This document shows, in pieces, positions 32,206 to 40,050 of a stretch of 64,000 nt of DNA. The stretch is from NCBI GenBank assembly GCA_963835825.1, contig CAWIGZ010000002.1, positions 186,001-250,000 on the forward strand. Direction: 5' to 3'. Positions within the stretch are counted from its first letter, which is position 1; each line of letters starts with the position of its first letter. The notes under the pieces were generated by a model. That model saw only the letters and a list, made by a program, of their open reading frames with translations, ran no database searches and was not told the origin of the DNA. A program made the translations under genes and the position numbers. The stretch comes from JADGRB01 sp963835825. Lineage in GTDB: Bacteria; Myxococcota_A; Polyangia; Fen-1088.

Positions 32206-33840
32206 ATGCGCGTCGTCGGTTTACGGATCGGGCTGTCGTTGCTGTCGGGGGCCCTCCTGTTCCTGGCGGTCCCGGATTACGGCCTGTGGCCGCTCATGTG
32301 GCTCGCCGCGGTGCCGGAGATCTACGTGGCGCGCGTCGCCGCCACGCCCAAGCGCGCCTTTCTCTACGGCTGGCTGACGGGGGCCGTCGCGCACACCGGT
32401 GGCTTCTACTGGATGGACGGGCTGCTCGAGCGGTTCGGTCACATGCCGGCGGTCGAGGCGCTGCCGATCATGGCGCTGCTCATCGCCTACCAGGGGCTGG
32501 CGTTCGCGATCTTTTCCTGGGGCGTGCGGCGCGCCTGGGACCGGACCGGCGCGCCGCTGGTGCTGCTGGCGCCCCTGGTCATGGTCGCCGTCGAGCTCTT
32601 GATGCCGCAGATCTTCCCCTACTACCTGGCGATCTCACAGGCGTTCGTGCCGGCGGTCATCCAGATCGCCGACCTGACCGGTCCGCTCGGCGTCACCGCG
32701 CTGATGCTGGCGTGCAGCGGCGCCGCTGCCGACCTTTTCTTCGCCCGCCAGCGCCGGAGCTGGAGCGCCTGGCGGGGGATGGCCCTGGTCGGCGCGCTGA
32801 TCGCCGCCGATCTCGGCTACGGCGTATTGCGGATTCACCAGGCCGACGCCCGCCGGGCGGCCGCGCCCAAGGTGCGCACCGGGCTGGTGCAGGCCAACGT
32901 CGGCATCCTCGAGAAGTGGGATCCGGCGGAGTTCGCGCGCCTCCTGGTCCTGCACCAGCGCGCCTCGGTCGAGCTGCAGCGCGCCGGCGCCGAGCTGGTG
33001 GTCTGGCCGGAGTCGTCGTACCCGTACGCGCTGCCGCGCCCGTTCGCGCACGACTTCGGGCCCGACGACGGCCGGATGGTGCGGCGCGGGTTCGACACCT
33101 CGCTCCTGTTCGGCGCCCTCACGCGCACGGAGGGGGCGCCCCGAAGAGGTCCCGACCGGTACCCCTACAACACGGCCATCATGATGGACGCCGCCGGCGA
33201 CGTCACCGGCAGCTACGACAAGGTCTTCCTGATGATGTTCGGCGAGTACGTGCCGTTCTACGACCAGATCCCCTGGTTCACGCAGATCTTCCCCGAGGCG
33301 TCGAACTTCAGCCGCGGCACCGAGCCGGCGTCGTTCCCGCTTCACGTCACCGCAGGCGACTTCAAGCTCGGCCCGCTCATCTGCTACGAGGACATCTTGC
33401 CGTCGTTCGCCCGGCGCGTGGCCAAGCTCGGACCGAACGCGTTCGTCAACATCACCAACGACGCCTGGTTCGGCCGGACCGCCGAGCCGTACCAGCACCT
33501 GGCGCTGGCGGTGTTCCGCTCGGTCGAGCACCGGCTGGAGATGGTGCGGGCGGTGAACACCGGCGTCAGCGCCCACATCGACTCCGCCGGCCGCGTCCTC
33601 CAGGCGACCGCATCGGTCGATCCCGACGACCAGCCGCCCGCGCCGCCCAAGACGCTGCTCGTCGACCTGGCCATGCTCCCCGGCGGCGGGCTTTACCGCA
33701 CCGTCGGCGATCTGTTCGGTTTTCTGTGCCTGCTGTCGCTGGTCGCCCTGCTGGCGTGGCGGGGCGGAGGAGCGCGGCTCGGGCGGTCAGCGGCCGACGA
33801 CGGCTCGCCTACGGGCGACGAAGGAAGAACAGATACTTGA
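32206..33840 (+). CDS. lnt: Apolipoprotein N-acyltransferase
   Basis: This inner-membrane enzyme adds the third acyl chain to lipoproteins, the last step in their maturation. About six to seven membrane segments fill the first 210 residues (LSLLSGALLFLAVPDYGLWPLMWLAAVPE and on). The nitrilase-like periplasmic domain starts VRTGLVQANVGILEKWD. Its catalytic residues are visible: Glu in VVWPESS, Lys in YDKVFLMMFGEYVP and Cys in LICYEDILP, followed by FVNITNDAWFG. A final membrane helix sits near residue 505. At 544 residues it is full length. ATG 32206; the 3' end overlaps the convergent gene by 32 bases. The window's many lipoproteins are its likely substrates. Confidence 0.93.
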   Translation: MRVVGLRIGLSLLSGALLFLAVPDYGLWPLMWLAAVPEIYVARVAATPKRAFLYGWLTGAVAHTGGFYWMDGLLERFGHMPAVEALPIMALLIAYQGLAFAIFSWGVRRAWDRTGAPLVLLAPLVMVAVELLMPQIFPYYLAISQAFVPAVIQIADLTGPLGVTALMLACSGAAADLFFARQRRSWSAWRGMALVGALIAADLGYGVLRIHQADARRAAAPKVRTGLVQANVGILEKWDPAEFARLLVLHQRASVELQRAGAELVVWPESSYPYALPRPFAHDFGPDDGRMVRRGFDTSLLFGALTRTEGAPRRGPDRYPYNTAIMMDAAGDVTGSYDKVFLMMFGEYVPFYDQIPWFTQIFPEASNFSRGTEPASFPLHVTAGDFKLGPLICYEDILPSFARRVAKLGPNAFVNITNDAWFGRTAEPYQHLALAVFRSVEHRLEMVRAVNTGVSAHIDSAGRVLQATASVDPDDQPPAPPKTLLVDLAMLPGGGLYRTVGDLFGFLCLLSLVALLAWRGGGARLGRSAADDGSPTGDEGRTDT

Positions 33841-34885
33841 ACTCTTGCCGCTCGTGCTTGAAGGCAGGGAAGCGCATCTCCTTCGCCACCTCCATGGCGC
33901 AGCTGCCGGTCGGCGTCCCGGCGAAGGTCGAGCCGATCTGGATCGACTGCACGGTGCCGTTTCCCCCCACCACGTAGCTCAGAACCAGCGCGCCGGGGCT
34001 GTGGAACTTTTCATAGCAGCCGTAGAACCTGGGGCGGACCTTCTCCATCACGTCGTTGATGGCGGCCTTGGAGAGCGCGTCGGGGCGGCGATCGGCGGCC
34101 AGCTCCTCGTCGCTCATCGGCTGCGGCTGCCCGGCGTGCGTGCAGGCGGGATCCTCGTGGCCCGGCAGCGGAAGATCGGCGAATCCCGTCGAGGGCGGCT
34201 TCGATACCAGGATCTCGCCGGTGCAGCGGTTGTAGACGCGCGCGCCCACCAGCTTGAGCGCGATCCCCGGCGCCATCCCGACCGTGAAGTCCGCGCCTTC
34301 GGCCTGCGGCTGGAACAGGAACTCGGCGCGAAGGAACGGCTTCTCCATCTCGGCCCAGTGCTTGGCCTGGGCGAAGTCGTCGAAGGCGACGGTGCTCTTC
34401 GAGACCGGCACGCCCGCGGCCAGCGACGCCGCCGACTTGTCGGGCGTCGCCAGCGTGACGAAGCGCGGCTCGTGGTGGCTGCCGATCGGCATCGGATCGG
34501 TGCAGGCGATGCAACCGGCCAGCGACAGGTGGTACCCCTTGGCCGCGCCGTCGTAGCCGGAGACCTGGATGGCCGCCGGATCGGTCGATTCGGCCAGGAA
34601 GGTCTGCTGCGGCAGCTTCTTTCTCAGGTAGGTCGTGGTCGAACGGCAGCGGGCGCGGTCGAGCTCGCGCATCTCACCGCCGCAAGAATCGATGAAGGGG
34701 GCCAGCAGCGTCGCCACGTCCTGCGTCTTCACCGCGCCGTGCGCCCGCTTCTCGAATGAATCGTTCGGATTCTTGCCGGCGGCCGGCGGCGTGCTCTCCG
34801 CGCGCGCCGCGGCTGCCATCGAGGCGAGCGTCCCCAACACCAGCGCGAACGCCCGCAGCCTTCCCCTGGGGTCTTGGTGGCGCAT
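33809..34885 (-). CDS. Secreted protein with AgmX/TonB-like C-terminal domain
   Basis: A 358-residue exported protein. ATG 34885 is followed by a signal peptide (FALVLGTLASMAAAARAES). The central part has several Cys pairs (CGGEMRELDRARC, CIACTDP) and a sentence-like Ser/Pro region. The last 90 residues have the features of an AgmX/PglI- or TonB-type C-terminal domain: RPRFYGCYEKF, ALVLSYVVGGNGTVQSIQIG, and CAMEVAKEMRFPAF. In Myxococcus such domains occur in gliding and envelope proteins. Function here is inferred only by family. It lies eight bases after the nucleotidase gene and is likely co-transcribed with it; it is convergent with lnt. Confidence 0.65.
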   Translation of the reverse strand: MRHQDPRGRLRAFALVLGTLASMAAAARAESTPPAAGKNPNDSFEKRAHGAVKTQDVATLLAPFIDSCGGEMRELDRARCRSTTTYLRKKLPQQTFLAESTDPAAIQVSGYDGAAKGYHLSLAGCIACTDPMPIGSHHEPRFVTLATPDKSAASLAAGVPVSKSTVAFDDFAQAKHWAEMEKPFLRAEFLFQPQAEGADFTVGMAPGIALKLVGARVYNRCTGEILVSKPPSTGFADLPLPGHEDPACTHAGQPQPMSDEELAADRRPDALSKAAINDVMEKVRPRFYGCYEKFHSPGALVLSYVVGGNGTVQSIQIGSTFAGTPTGSCAMEVAKEMRFPAFKHERQEFKYLFFLRRP

Positions 34886-34893
34886 CGGCCCGA

Positions 34894-36153
34894 CTATAGA
34901 TGAGGGCGCCGCTTTTCTGCCAGCCCCCTGGCCAGGTAGCCACGGACGAGCTTGGCGACCGCTGGATCGTCCGGGACCTGTCCGTCGAGCGGGATGATGC
35001 GGTTGTCGAACCAGCTCCCGGTGAGCTGGGCGGGGAGCCGGGCCAAAAGGGCGGTCTCGCGAGCGATCGCCACCCGCAGCTCCCGCCGGCGTTGCTGGTA
35101 GTAGGCCTCCGCCGAAGCGGGATCGAGCTCGCCGAGGGTGCGGTCGTCGTCGTGGAGCTGCCGGCGGTGGTCGGCCAGGATGGCGGCGATCTCTGCCCGC
35201 TCGTTGCGATCGACGAACGTCGAGGCGCCGTTGACCACGTGCAGATCGAGTCGGCCCACGTTCTTTCCTTCGGATTGCGCTTCGACGAGCCGCGCGCCGC
35301 CGCTCGGCTCGGGCGACTCGAGATTGAGGGCGCTGTGGCCCAGCACCGCCCAGTCGACCCCCCTCATCGCGGCGACCAGCCGCCGGTTCTCGGCGGGCAG
35401 GCCGGCGTGGACCAGCGCCACGACGATCTGCGCCCCCCGGGCGCGCAGGGCCGCGGCCGATTCGCTGGCGGCGTCGGTCGGATCGCGCACCACGATGCCC
35501 TCGGCGCGCCAGCGGTTGGCGTCGGCGGCCGTCGCCGGCGCGGTCACGCCGAAGATGCCGATCTTGGTTCCGCCGGCATCCAGCAGGCGATCGGCGGCGA
35601 ACAGCAGCTGGCCGTCCCGGCCATAGAGGTTGGCCGACACGACGGGGATCTTGAATGCCGCGGTCACCTTCTTCAGCAGCGGGAGGCCGATGGCCAGATC
35701 GCCTTCCCCCGGCGTCAAGGCGTCGATTCCACCGCTGGCGATTCCCGCGGCCACCAGGTCGGCCTGCCGTTCGGTCTCGGCCGTAGAGCCCTGCGGCAGG
35801 AACAGGTCGCCCGCATCGACGACCACCGTCGCGTCGGCCTCGGCGCGGGCTCGCGCGATGACGGTGGCCCGCCGCGCCAGGCCGCCGAGCGGTCGCACCG
35901 CACAGTCGCAGGGGGCGTATTTCCCCTGGAGGTTCGACGAATAGAGGAGGGCGATCGCCCGGCCCCGCGGCGCGGTGGGCGCCGCGGCATCGGGGCCGGG
36001 AAGAGTCGAGGCCACCGGCGCGATCGCCTGTGACACCCCCTGTTCCTTGCGGCATCCAACGAGGACCGCGAACAGCGCGGCCCAGGCGAGGCGCGCTCGA
36101 GTTTTCGATGCTAGACCCACAAATCCACTTCGCAGGAGCGATATTATCTCCAT
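34894..36153 (-). CDS. 5'-nucleotidase/UshA-like metallophosphoesterase lipoprotein
   Basis: A 419-residue protein. A hydrophobic signal segment ends in a lipobox (FAVLVGC, about residue 34). The domain begins LLYSSNLQGKYAPCDC, continues with the metal-site Asp in VVVDAGDLF, GEGDLAIG in place of the usual GNHE, and a His in WAVLGHSALN. These fit the UshA/CpdB metallophosphatase branch in a diverged form seen in Myxococcota; the usual Asn-His-Glu is altered, so catalytic activity is uncertain. A C-terminal helical region ends LAKLVRGYLARGLAEKRRP. ATG 36153 may be early. It is divergent from the sigma-factor gene with 26 bases between starts. Confidence 0.65.
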   Translation of the reverse strand: MEIISLLRSGFVGLASKTRARLAWAALFAVLVGCRKEQGVSQAIAPVASTLPGPDAAAPTAPRGRAIALLYSSNLQGKYAPCDCAVRPLGGLARRATVIARARAEADATVVVDAGDLFLPQGSTAETERQADLVAAGIASGGIDALTPGEGDLAIGLPLLKKVTAAFKIPVVSANLYGRDGQLLFAADRLLDAGGTKIGIFGVTAPATAADANRWRAEGIVVRDPTDAASESAAALRARGAQIVVALVHAGLPAENRRLVAAMRGVDWAVLGHSALNLESPEPSGGARLVEAQSEGKNVGRLDLHVVNGASTFVDRNERAEIAAILADHRRQLHDDDRTLGELDPASAEAYYQQRRRELRVAIARETALLARLPAQLTGSWFDNRIIPLDGQVPDDPAVAKLVRGYLARGLAEKRRPHL

Positions 36154-36179
36154 CCCGGCCCTCTCGCCGGAGACGACGG

Positions 36180-37232
36180 ATGTCAGCAGAGCGCGACCAA
36201 GAGCAAATGGAAGCCCAGACGGAAGATCACCCGGAAGATCACCCGGACGACGAGGGGGCCCTCGCCGATGCGGTGGAGGCCGGACCGGCTGAGCCGGGTG
36301 ACGCCGATTCGCTCGACGTCGACGGCGTGATGCCGCCGGCGGCGGCCGGGGCGCTGGCGCCGCTGCGCGATCCGGTGGGGCGGTTCCTGGCCGAGGCGCG
36401 CCGTTTTCCGCGTCTCTCCGACGAGGAGGAGCGGAAGCTCGGCAAGGCCGTTCGCGAAGAGGGGGACATGGATGCCGCCCGCCGGTTGGTCGTCCACAAC
36501 CTGCGGCTGGTCATCTCGATCGCCTATCAGTACCGCCGCGCCTGGGCCAGCATCCTCGACCTGTTCCAGGAAGGGAGCGTCGGGCTCATGGAGGCGGTCA
36601 AGCGCTGGGAGCCGTCTCTCGGGCCGCGCTTCGGAACGTACGCGGCGTACTGGATCCGCGCCTACGTGCTGAAGTTCTTGATGACGAACTCGCGCCTCAT
36701 CCACGTCGGCAACACGCGCGCGGGACGAAAGCTGTTCTTCCGGCTGGAAAAGGAGCGGCAAAAGCTGCTGGCGGCGGGCTTCGAGCCGACCCCCAAGCTG
36801 TTGGCCGCCAAGCTCGACGTCGACGAGCGGGATCTCGACGAGGTCCGGCAGCACCTCGAGTCGCGCGAGGTTTCGATCGATCCCGGCGGCGCGAAGGACG
36901 GCGGCGAGGAGACGTTTCCGCTGGCGGAGCGCATCGCTTCGGGGGGGCGCTCGCCGGAGGCCGAGGCGGCGCATGCCGAGCTGGCGGACGCGGTGCGGGA
37001 CTTCGTGGGCGGCTTTCGGGACGGGCTCAAGGACGACCGGGAGCGCGCGGTGTGGTACGAGCATCTGGCCACTGAGGAGCCGGTTCCGCTGGGAGAGCTC
37101 GGGGCCCGGTTCGGGGTTTCGAAGCAGCGGATGGGGCAGATCGCCGATCAGTTGAAGAAGCGGTTTCGGAGCGAGATCGTCGACAAGCTGGGACCGGGCG
37201 TGCGCACCGACTGGCTGCGCGCGGACGACTGA
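36180..37232 (+). CDS. RNA polymerase sigma-70 family factor, RpoH-like
   Basis: A 350-residue alternative sigma factor. An acidic N-terminal extension of about 60 residues (Asp/Glu-rich, with two copies of EDHP) precedes region 1.2 (DPVGRFLAEARRFPRLSDEEE). Region 2 is clear (LVVHNLRLVISIAYQY, LDLFQEGSVGLMEAVKRWEP, GTYAAYWIRAYVLKFLM), matching heat-shock-type sigma-32. The region 3 linker and the region 4 helix-turn-helix (LGELGARFGVSKQRMGQIADQLKKRF) follow. ATG 36180 has GGAG about nine bases upstream. A TATTAT box at 36142-36147 lies 33 bases upstream and could be its -10, though no good -35 is seen. Whether it governs heat shock or development cannot be told. Confidence 0.87.
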   Translation: MSAERDQEQMEAQTEDHPEDHPDDEGALADAVEAGPAEPGDADSLDVDGVMPPAAAGALAPLRDPVGRFLAEARRFPRLSDEEERKLGKAVREEGDMDAARRLVVHNLRLVISIAYQYRRAWASILDLFQEGSVGLMEAVKRWEPSLGPRFGTYAAYWIRAYVLKFLMTNSRLIHVGNTRAGRKLFFRLEKERQKLLAAGFEPTPKLLAAKLDVDERDLDEVRQHLESREVSIDPGGAKDGGEETFPLAERIASGGRSPEAEAAHAELADAVRDFVGGFRDGLKDDRERAVWYEHLATEEPVPLGELGARFGVSKQRMGQIADQLKKRFRSEIVDKLGPGVRTDWLRADD

Positions 37233-37282
37233 CCGCTGGTTTCGGCCTCTCTCCGGGAGCCCACCTCCTCCGCCCGCGGTCG

Positions 37283-38095
37283 TTACACCACGACGGTGAC
37301 GGACAGGTAAGTCGCCGGGATCACCGTCTCGTTCCCGCGCGAGCTCTCATTTTGGCTGCTGAAAAGCTCCCCCAGCTCTTTCTGCAGGTCGTCCGCGCGT
37401 CCATTCTTCTCGGCCGCCTCGAAGGCGTTCATGGTCGGCCCGTAGTACCTGCGGAACGCGGCCAGGTAGTCGAGCGGAGAGCCGGCGTGCCGGAGCCAAA
37501 AGGTCTTCCGGGCGAAGGAGATCTTCTCCTTCGACGCCCCGGCCCCGGTGAAGCGCTCGATGACGTTCCCCTCCAGGCCCCAGGCCATCGGGCTGACGAA
37601 GCCCTCCGGCGGCGGCGGAGAGTAGGCGGAGGAAATCTTCAGGATTTGCGCCACCAGCGTCGGATCGTCGGGGATCCAGTTCCCCATGACGATGCGACCG
37701 CCCGGTCGGGTCACCCGAACCAGCTCCTGGGCGACGTCGAACGGCTTGGGCGCGAACATGGCGCCGAAGATGCTCACCGAGAGATCGAAAGCGCCATCCC
37801 GCAGGTCGGCGAGGTTGGTCGCGTCACCCTCCTGGAAGCGGCAGTTCGACAGACCCTCATCCTCGGCCCGTCGCTTCGCCGCCGCCACCAGGTTGCTGGC
37901 GATGTCCACCCCCAGCACCTCCGCGCCGAGCCGGGCCTCGGGAAGGGCGGTCGTTCCATCGCCGCAGCCGAGATCCAGAACCTCGAGCCCCTTCTCGATG
38001 CCCAGAGCCGCGACGAGCGCTGTGCCGCTCTCGCGCATGCTCACGGCGATCCGAGTGAAGTCGCCTTTTTCCCACAGTGCCTTGTTCGGATTCAT
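37283..38095 (-). CDS. Class I SAM-dependent methyltransferase
   Basis: A 270-residue methyltransferase of the UbiE/COQ5-like group. SAM motif I is LEVLDLGCGDGTTALPEA near residue 37, followed by GVDIASNLVAAAKRRA, the acidic loop FQEGDATNL, FDLSVSIFGAMFAPKP, and VRVTRPGGRIVMGNW. The C-terminal part (FWLRHAGSPLDYLAAFRRYYGP) is typical for related methyltransferases annotated with small-molecule substrates; the substrate is not known. It is divergent from the AraC-family gene across about 160 bases, an arrangement that often means regulation of one by the other. Confidence 0.83.
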   Translation of the reverse strand: MNPNKALWEKGDFTRIAVSMRESGTALVAALGIEKGLEVLDLGCGDGTTALPEARLGAEVLGVDIASNLVAAAKRRAEDEGLSNCRFQEGDATNLADLRDGAFDLSVSIFGAMFAPKPFDVAQELVRVTRPGGRIVMGNWIPDDPTLVAQILKISSAYSPPPPEGFVSPMAWGLEGNVIERFTGAGASKEKISFARKTFWLRHAGSPLDYLAAFRRYYGPTMNAFEAAEKNGRADDLQKELGELFSSQNESSRGNETVIPATYLSVTVVV

Positions 38096-38256
38096 CTTCT
38101 CCCCCTTTCGTCAGGTGCCTCGGTCCGCGCTTTCGCGAATGACCCTGGCATGCCGTGCCGAGCGCGGTCCTGCCCGACCGTCCGGCGTTCTTGCTCGAGA
38201 CGCCGGAAGTGCGTGAAAATGTCGTTTTCAACCGTCGCCGCAAGGAACCAGCCTCC

Positions 38257-39222
38257 GTGGATGTCCTGTCCGATGCGCTCCGGGTCGTCCGCCTCAAGGG
38301 GGCCCTGTTCCTGAACGCCGAGTTCGGCGAGCCCTGGTGCGTCGACGCCCCCAGCGGGGAGACGCTCGCCGCGCTGCTGGCGCCGGTCCACAAGCACATG
38401 GCCATCCTTCACCTGATCGTCGAGGGACGCTGCTGGGCTCAGCTGGCCGGAAGTGAGGCCGTCGTCCTCGAGGCCGGCGACGTGGTGGTGCTTCCCCGCG
38501 GCGAGGCCCACCTCCTCGGCAGCGGGACGAATCATGCGCCGGTGCACGTCCGGCACACCGTCGCCCTGGAGCTGCCCAAGCTGGCCAGCGCCCGCTACGG
38601 GGGCGACGGCGCCTGCACCACCGCGATCTGCGGATGGTTCGCCTACGATCACCACATCGCCAGCCCCGTCCTGGCGGCGCTGCCGCGGATGTTCACCACC
38701 AGCATCCGCCGGAGGCCCTCGGGCCATTGGATCGAGAGCTCGATTCGCTACGCCGTCGAGCAGGCGCAAGAGGGAGGCGCCGGGTCGAGCGTGGTCGCGG
38801 ACAGGCTGGCCGAGGTGCTGTTCGTCGAGGCGCTCCGCGGATACATCGAGACGCTGCCTGAACGGGAGACAGGCTGGTTCGTCGGGCTGCGCGATCCCGT
38901 CGTCGGGCGCTGCATCGCCCTCATGCACGAGCGCCTCGCCGAGGACTGGACGGTGGCTGCGCTGGCCGAGGCGGTCGGCGTTTCGCGGACGGTGCTGGCC
39001 GAGCGGTTTGGCGCCCTGGTGGGCGCCCCGCCGATGCAATACCTCGCCCGGTGGCGGGCGGCGGTAGCGGCCCACCTGCTCCGGGAGGGTCACCTGACCC
39101 TGGCTCGGATTGCCGAGGAGATAGGGTACGACTCCGAGTCGGCGTTCAGCCGCGCGTTCAAGCGCGAATACGGAGCGCCACCCGCCTCCTGGCGTCGCCA
39201 GCTCGCCTCCAGCCTGGCCTGA
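38257..39222 (+). CDS. AraC family transcriptional regulator with cupin sensor
   Basis: A regulator of about 321 residues. The sensor half is a cupin of the AraC_binding (cupin_6) type: DVLSDALRVVRLKGALFLNAEFG, HLIVEGRCWAQL, and EAGDVVVLPRGEAHLL. Two helix-turn-helix motifs close the protein (WTVAALAEAVGVSRTVLAERF, then LTLARIAEEIGYDSESAFSRAFKREYG). GTG 38257 is chosen because it starts exactly where the family does and has AAGGA ten bases upstream; the frame stays open to an ATG at 38155, which would add 34 unlikely residues. Its probable target is the divergent methyltransferase gene. Confidence 0.87.
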   Translation: MDVLSDALRVVRLKGALFLNAEFGEPWCVDAPSGETLAALLAPVHKHMAILHLIVEGRCWAQLAGSEAVVLEAGDVVVLPRGEAHLLGSGTNHAPVHVRHTVALELPKLASARYGGDGACTTAICGWFAYDHHIASPVLAALPRMFTTSIRRRPSGHWIESSIRYAVEQAQEGGAGSSVVADRLAEVLFVEALRGYIETLPERETGWFVGLRDPVVGRCIALMHERLAEDWTVAALAEAVGVSRTVLAERFGALVGAPPMQYLARWRAAVAAHLLREGHLTLARIAEEIGYDSESAFSRAFKREYGAPPASWRRQLASSLA

Positions 39223-39224
39223 GG

Positions 39225-39408
39225 GCGCGCCCAGGACGACCGAACTGGCGCTCACGCCGACACAGCAGCTGTCGCCGCTCGAGGTGTAGAGATTGTTGAA
39301 GATGTGCACCTGTCCGAAGCGGGCGCGCGGCATGCGCTCGAGGACGTGGTCGGCCCACCAGTCGTGGTGCCAGGTCACGCGCCGGTGCCCGGCGTCGCTG
39401 GTGACAGC
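39225..39408 (-). pseudogene. Pectate lyase (PL1) gene remnant
   Basis: On the minus strand a short run clearly matches the pectate lyase family 1 core: DAGHRRVTWHHDWWADH, VLERMPRARFGQVHIFNN and LYTSSGDSCCVGV. The conserved Arg of RMPRARFG, part of the active site, is kept. A stop codon (39411-39409) lies just upstream of the matching stretch, and downstream the match ends where the AraC gene begins on the other strand. Only about 60 residues of a roughly 350-residue enzyme remain. It may be decayed after a rearrangement that placed the AraC/methyltransferase pair beside it. Confidence 0.7.
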
Positions 39409-39448
39409 TCACGCCTTGACCGCCGGCGGCGCATGCTAATTATCGGAC

Positions 39449-39700
39449 ATGCCCGACGAAAAGTATGTGGAGGAGCGTGACTTCACGCTGCGCATCACGG
39501 CGCGCTGCGCGTTCCCGGCCGACTACGACGGCGAGGCCGACGGCTACGCCTGGTGGTCGGAGGTCGAGCCGGCCATCGCCGAGATTGTCCGGGCTGCCGT
39601 CGCCATCCTGGCCCGCCAGCCCGGAGCCCGCGTTCGCCCGGCCAACCGGGGGCGGCCCGCGACGGAGGAGGTCACCCTCCTCGTCGAGCGGACGCCATAA
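39449..39700 (+). CDS. Small conserved-type hypothetical protein
   Basis: An 83-residue protein with no recognised domain. It begins MPDEKYVEERDFTLRITARC, has an acidic, aromatic centre (YDGEADGYAWWSEVEPAIAEI) and a basic C-terminal third. No signal peptide or membrane helix is seen, so it is probably cytoplasmic. Codon use matches its neighbours (high GC3). It is convergent with the cold-shock gene and ends at the latter's terminator. Confidence 0.5.
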   Translation: MPDEKYVEERDFTLRITARCAFPADYDGEADGYAWWSEVEPAIAEIVRAAVAILARQPGARVRPANRGRPATEEVTLLVERTP

Positions 39701-39732
39701 AGAAAAACGGCCGGGCGATCCGCCCGGCCGTT
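39697..39732 (-). terminator. Rho-independent terminator of the cold-shock gene
   Basis: A perfect 12-bp stem (39706-39717 with 39721-39732) has a 3-base loop and is followed on the minus strand by TTTTTCTTT. It begins 19 bases after the cold-shock stop codon. On the plus strand no T-run follows, so it works mainly for the minus strand. Confidence 0.9.
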
Positions 39733-39751
39733 CACGTCGATCGAAAGTGTT

Positions 39752-39955
39752 CTACGCTGACTTGCGAACGTTCGCAGCCTGCAGGCCTTTCGGACCCTCC
39801 GTGATGTCGAATTCGACCTCCTGGCCCTCACTCAACGAGCGGAAGCCCTCCGACATGATCGCCGTGTGATGGACGAAAACATCCGGTCCGTCCTCACGGG
39901 CGATGAACCCGTACCCCTTCGCATCGTTGAACCATTTCACCTTGCCGGTTGCCAT
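39752..39955 (-). CDS. cspA: Cold-shock domain protein
   Basis: A 67-residue single-domain RNA/DNA chaperone. Both nucleic-acid-binding motifs are present: RNP1 as KGYGFIA and RNP2 as VFVHH, along with the family start MATGKVKWFNDAKGYGF and ending GPKGLQAANVRK. The ribosome-binding site AGGAGG lies eight bases before ATG 39955. The message has a leader of about 60-70 bases, judged from the promoter at 40023-40050, and ends at the strong hairpin terminator. The symbol is used in the family sense; the gene's real expression condition is unknown. Confidence 0.95.
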   Translation of the reverse strand: MATGKVKWFNDAKGYGFIAREDGPDVFVHHTAIMSEGFRSLSEGQEVEFDITEGPKGLQAANVRKSA

Positions 39956-40022
39956 TTACTACCCTCCTACGAACGTTGACTTGTCCCTCTTTCCCCGGCT
40001 CTGCCGTGGAAATTGGGGCCTG

Positions 40023-40050
40023 AGAGTACGAGTGTTACAAATAGTGTCAA
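40023..40050 (-). promoter_or_regulatory. Promoter of the cold-shock gene
   Basis: On the minus strand a perfect -35 TTGACA (40050-40045) is followed after 16 bases by TACTCT (40028-40023), a weak -10. It lies about 67 bases before the cold-shock ATG and overlaps the last codon and stop of thiE. Local AT content is higher than the surroundings. Confidence 0.6.

Noticed and set aside
37283..39222. Secondary-metabolite cluster around the methyltransferase and AraC genes
   Set aside because: No synthase, oxidase or transporter genes for such a pathway lie nearby.
39697..39732. Bidirectional terminator also serving the 83-residue plus-strand gene
   Set aside because: On the plus strand the stem is followed by CACG rather than a T-run, so only the minus-strand direction is supported.
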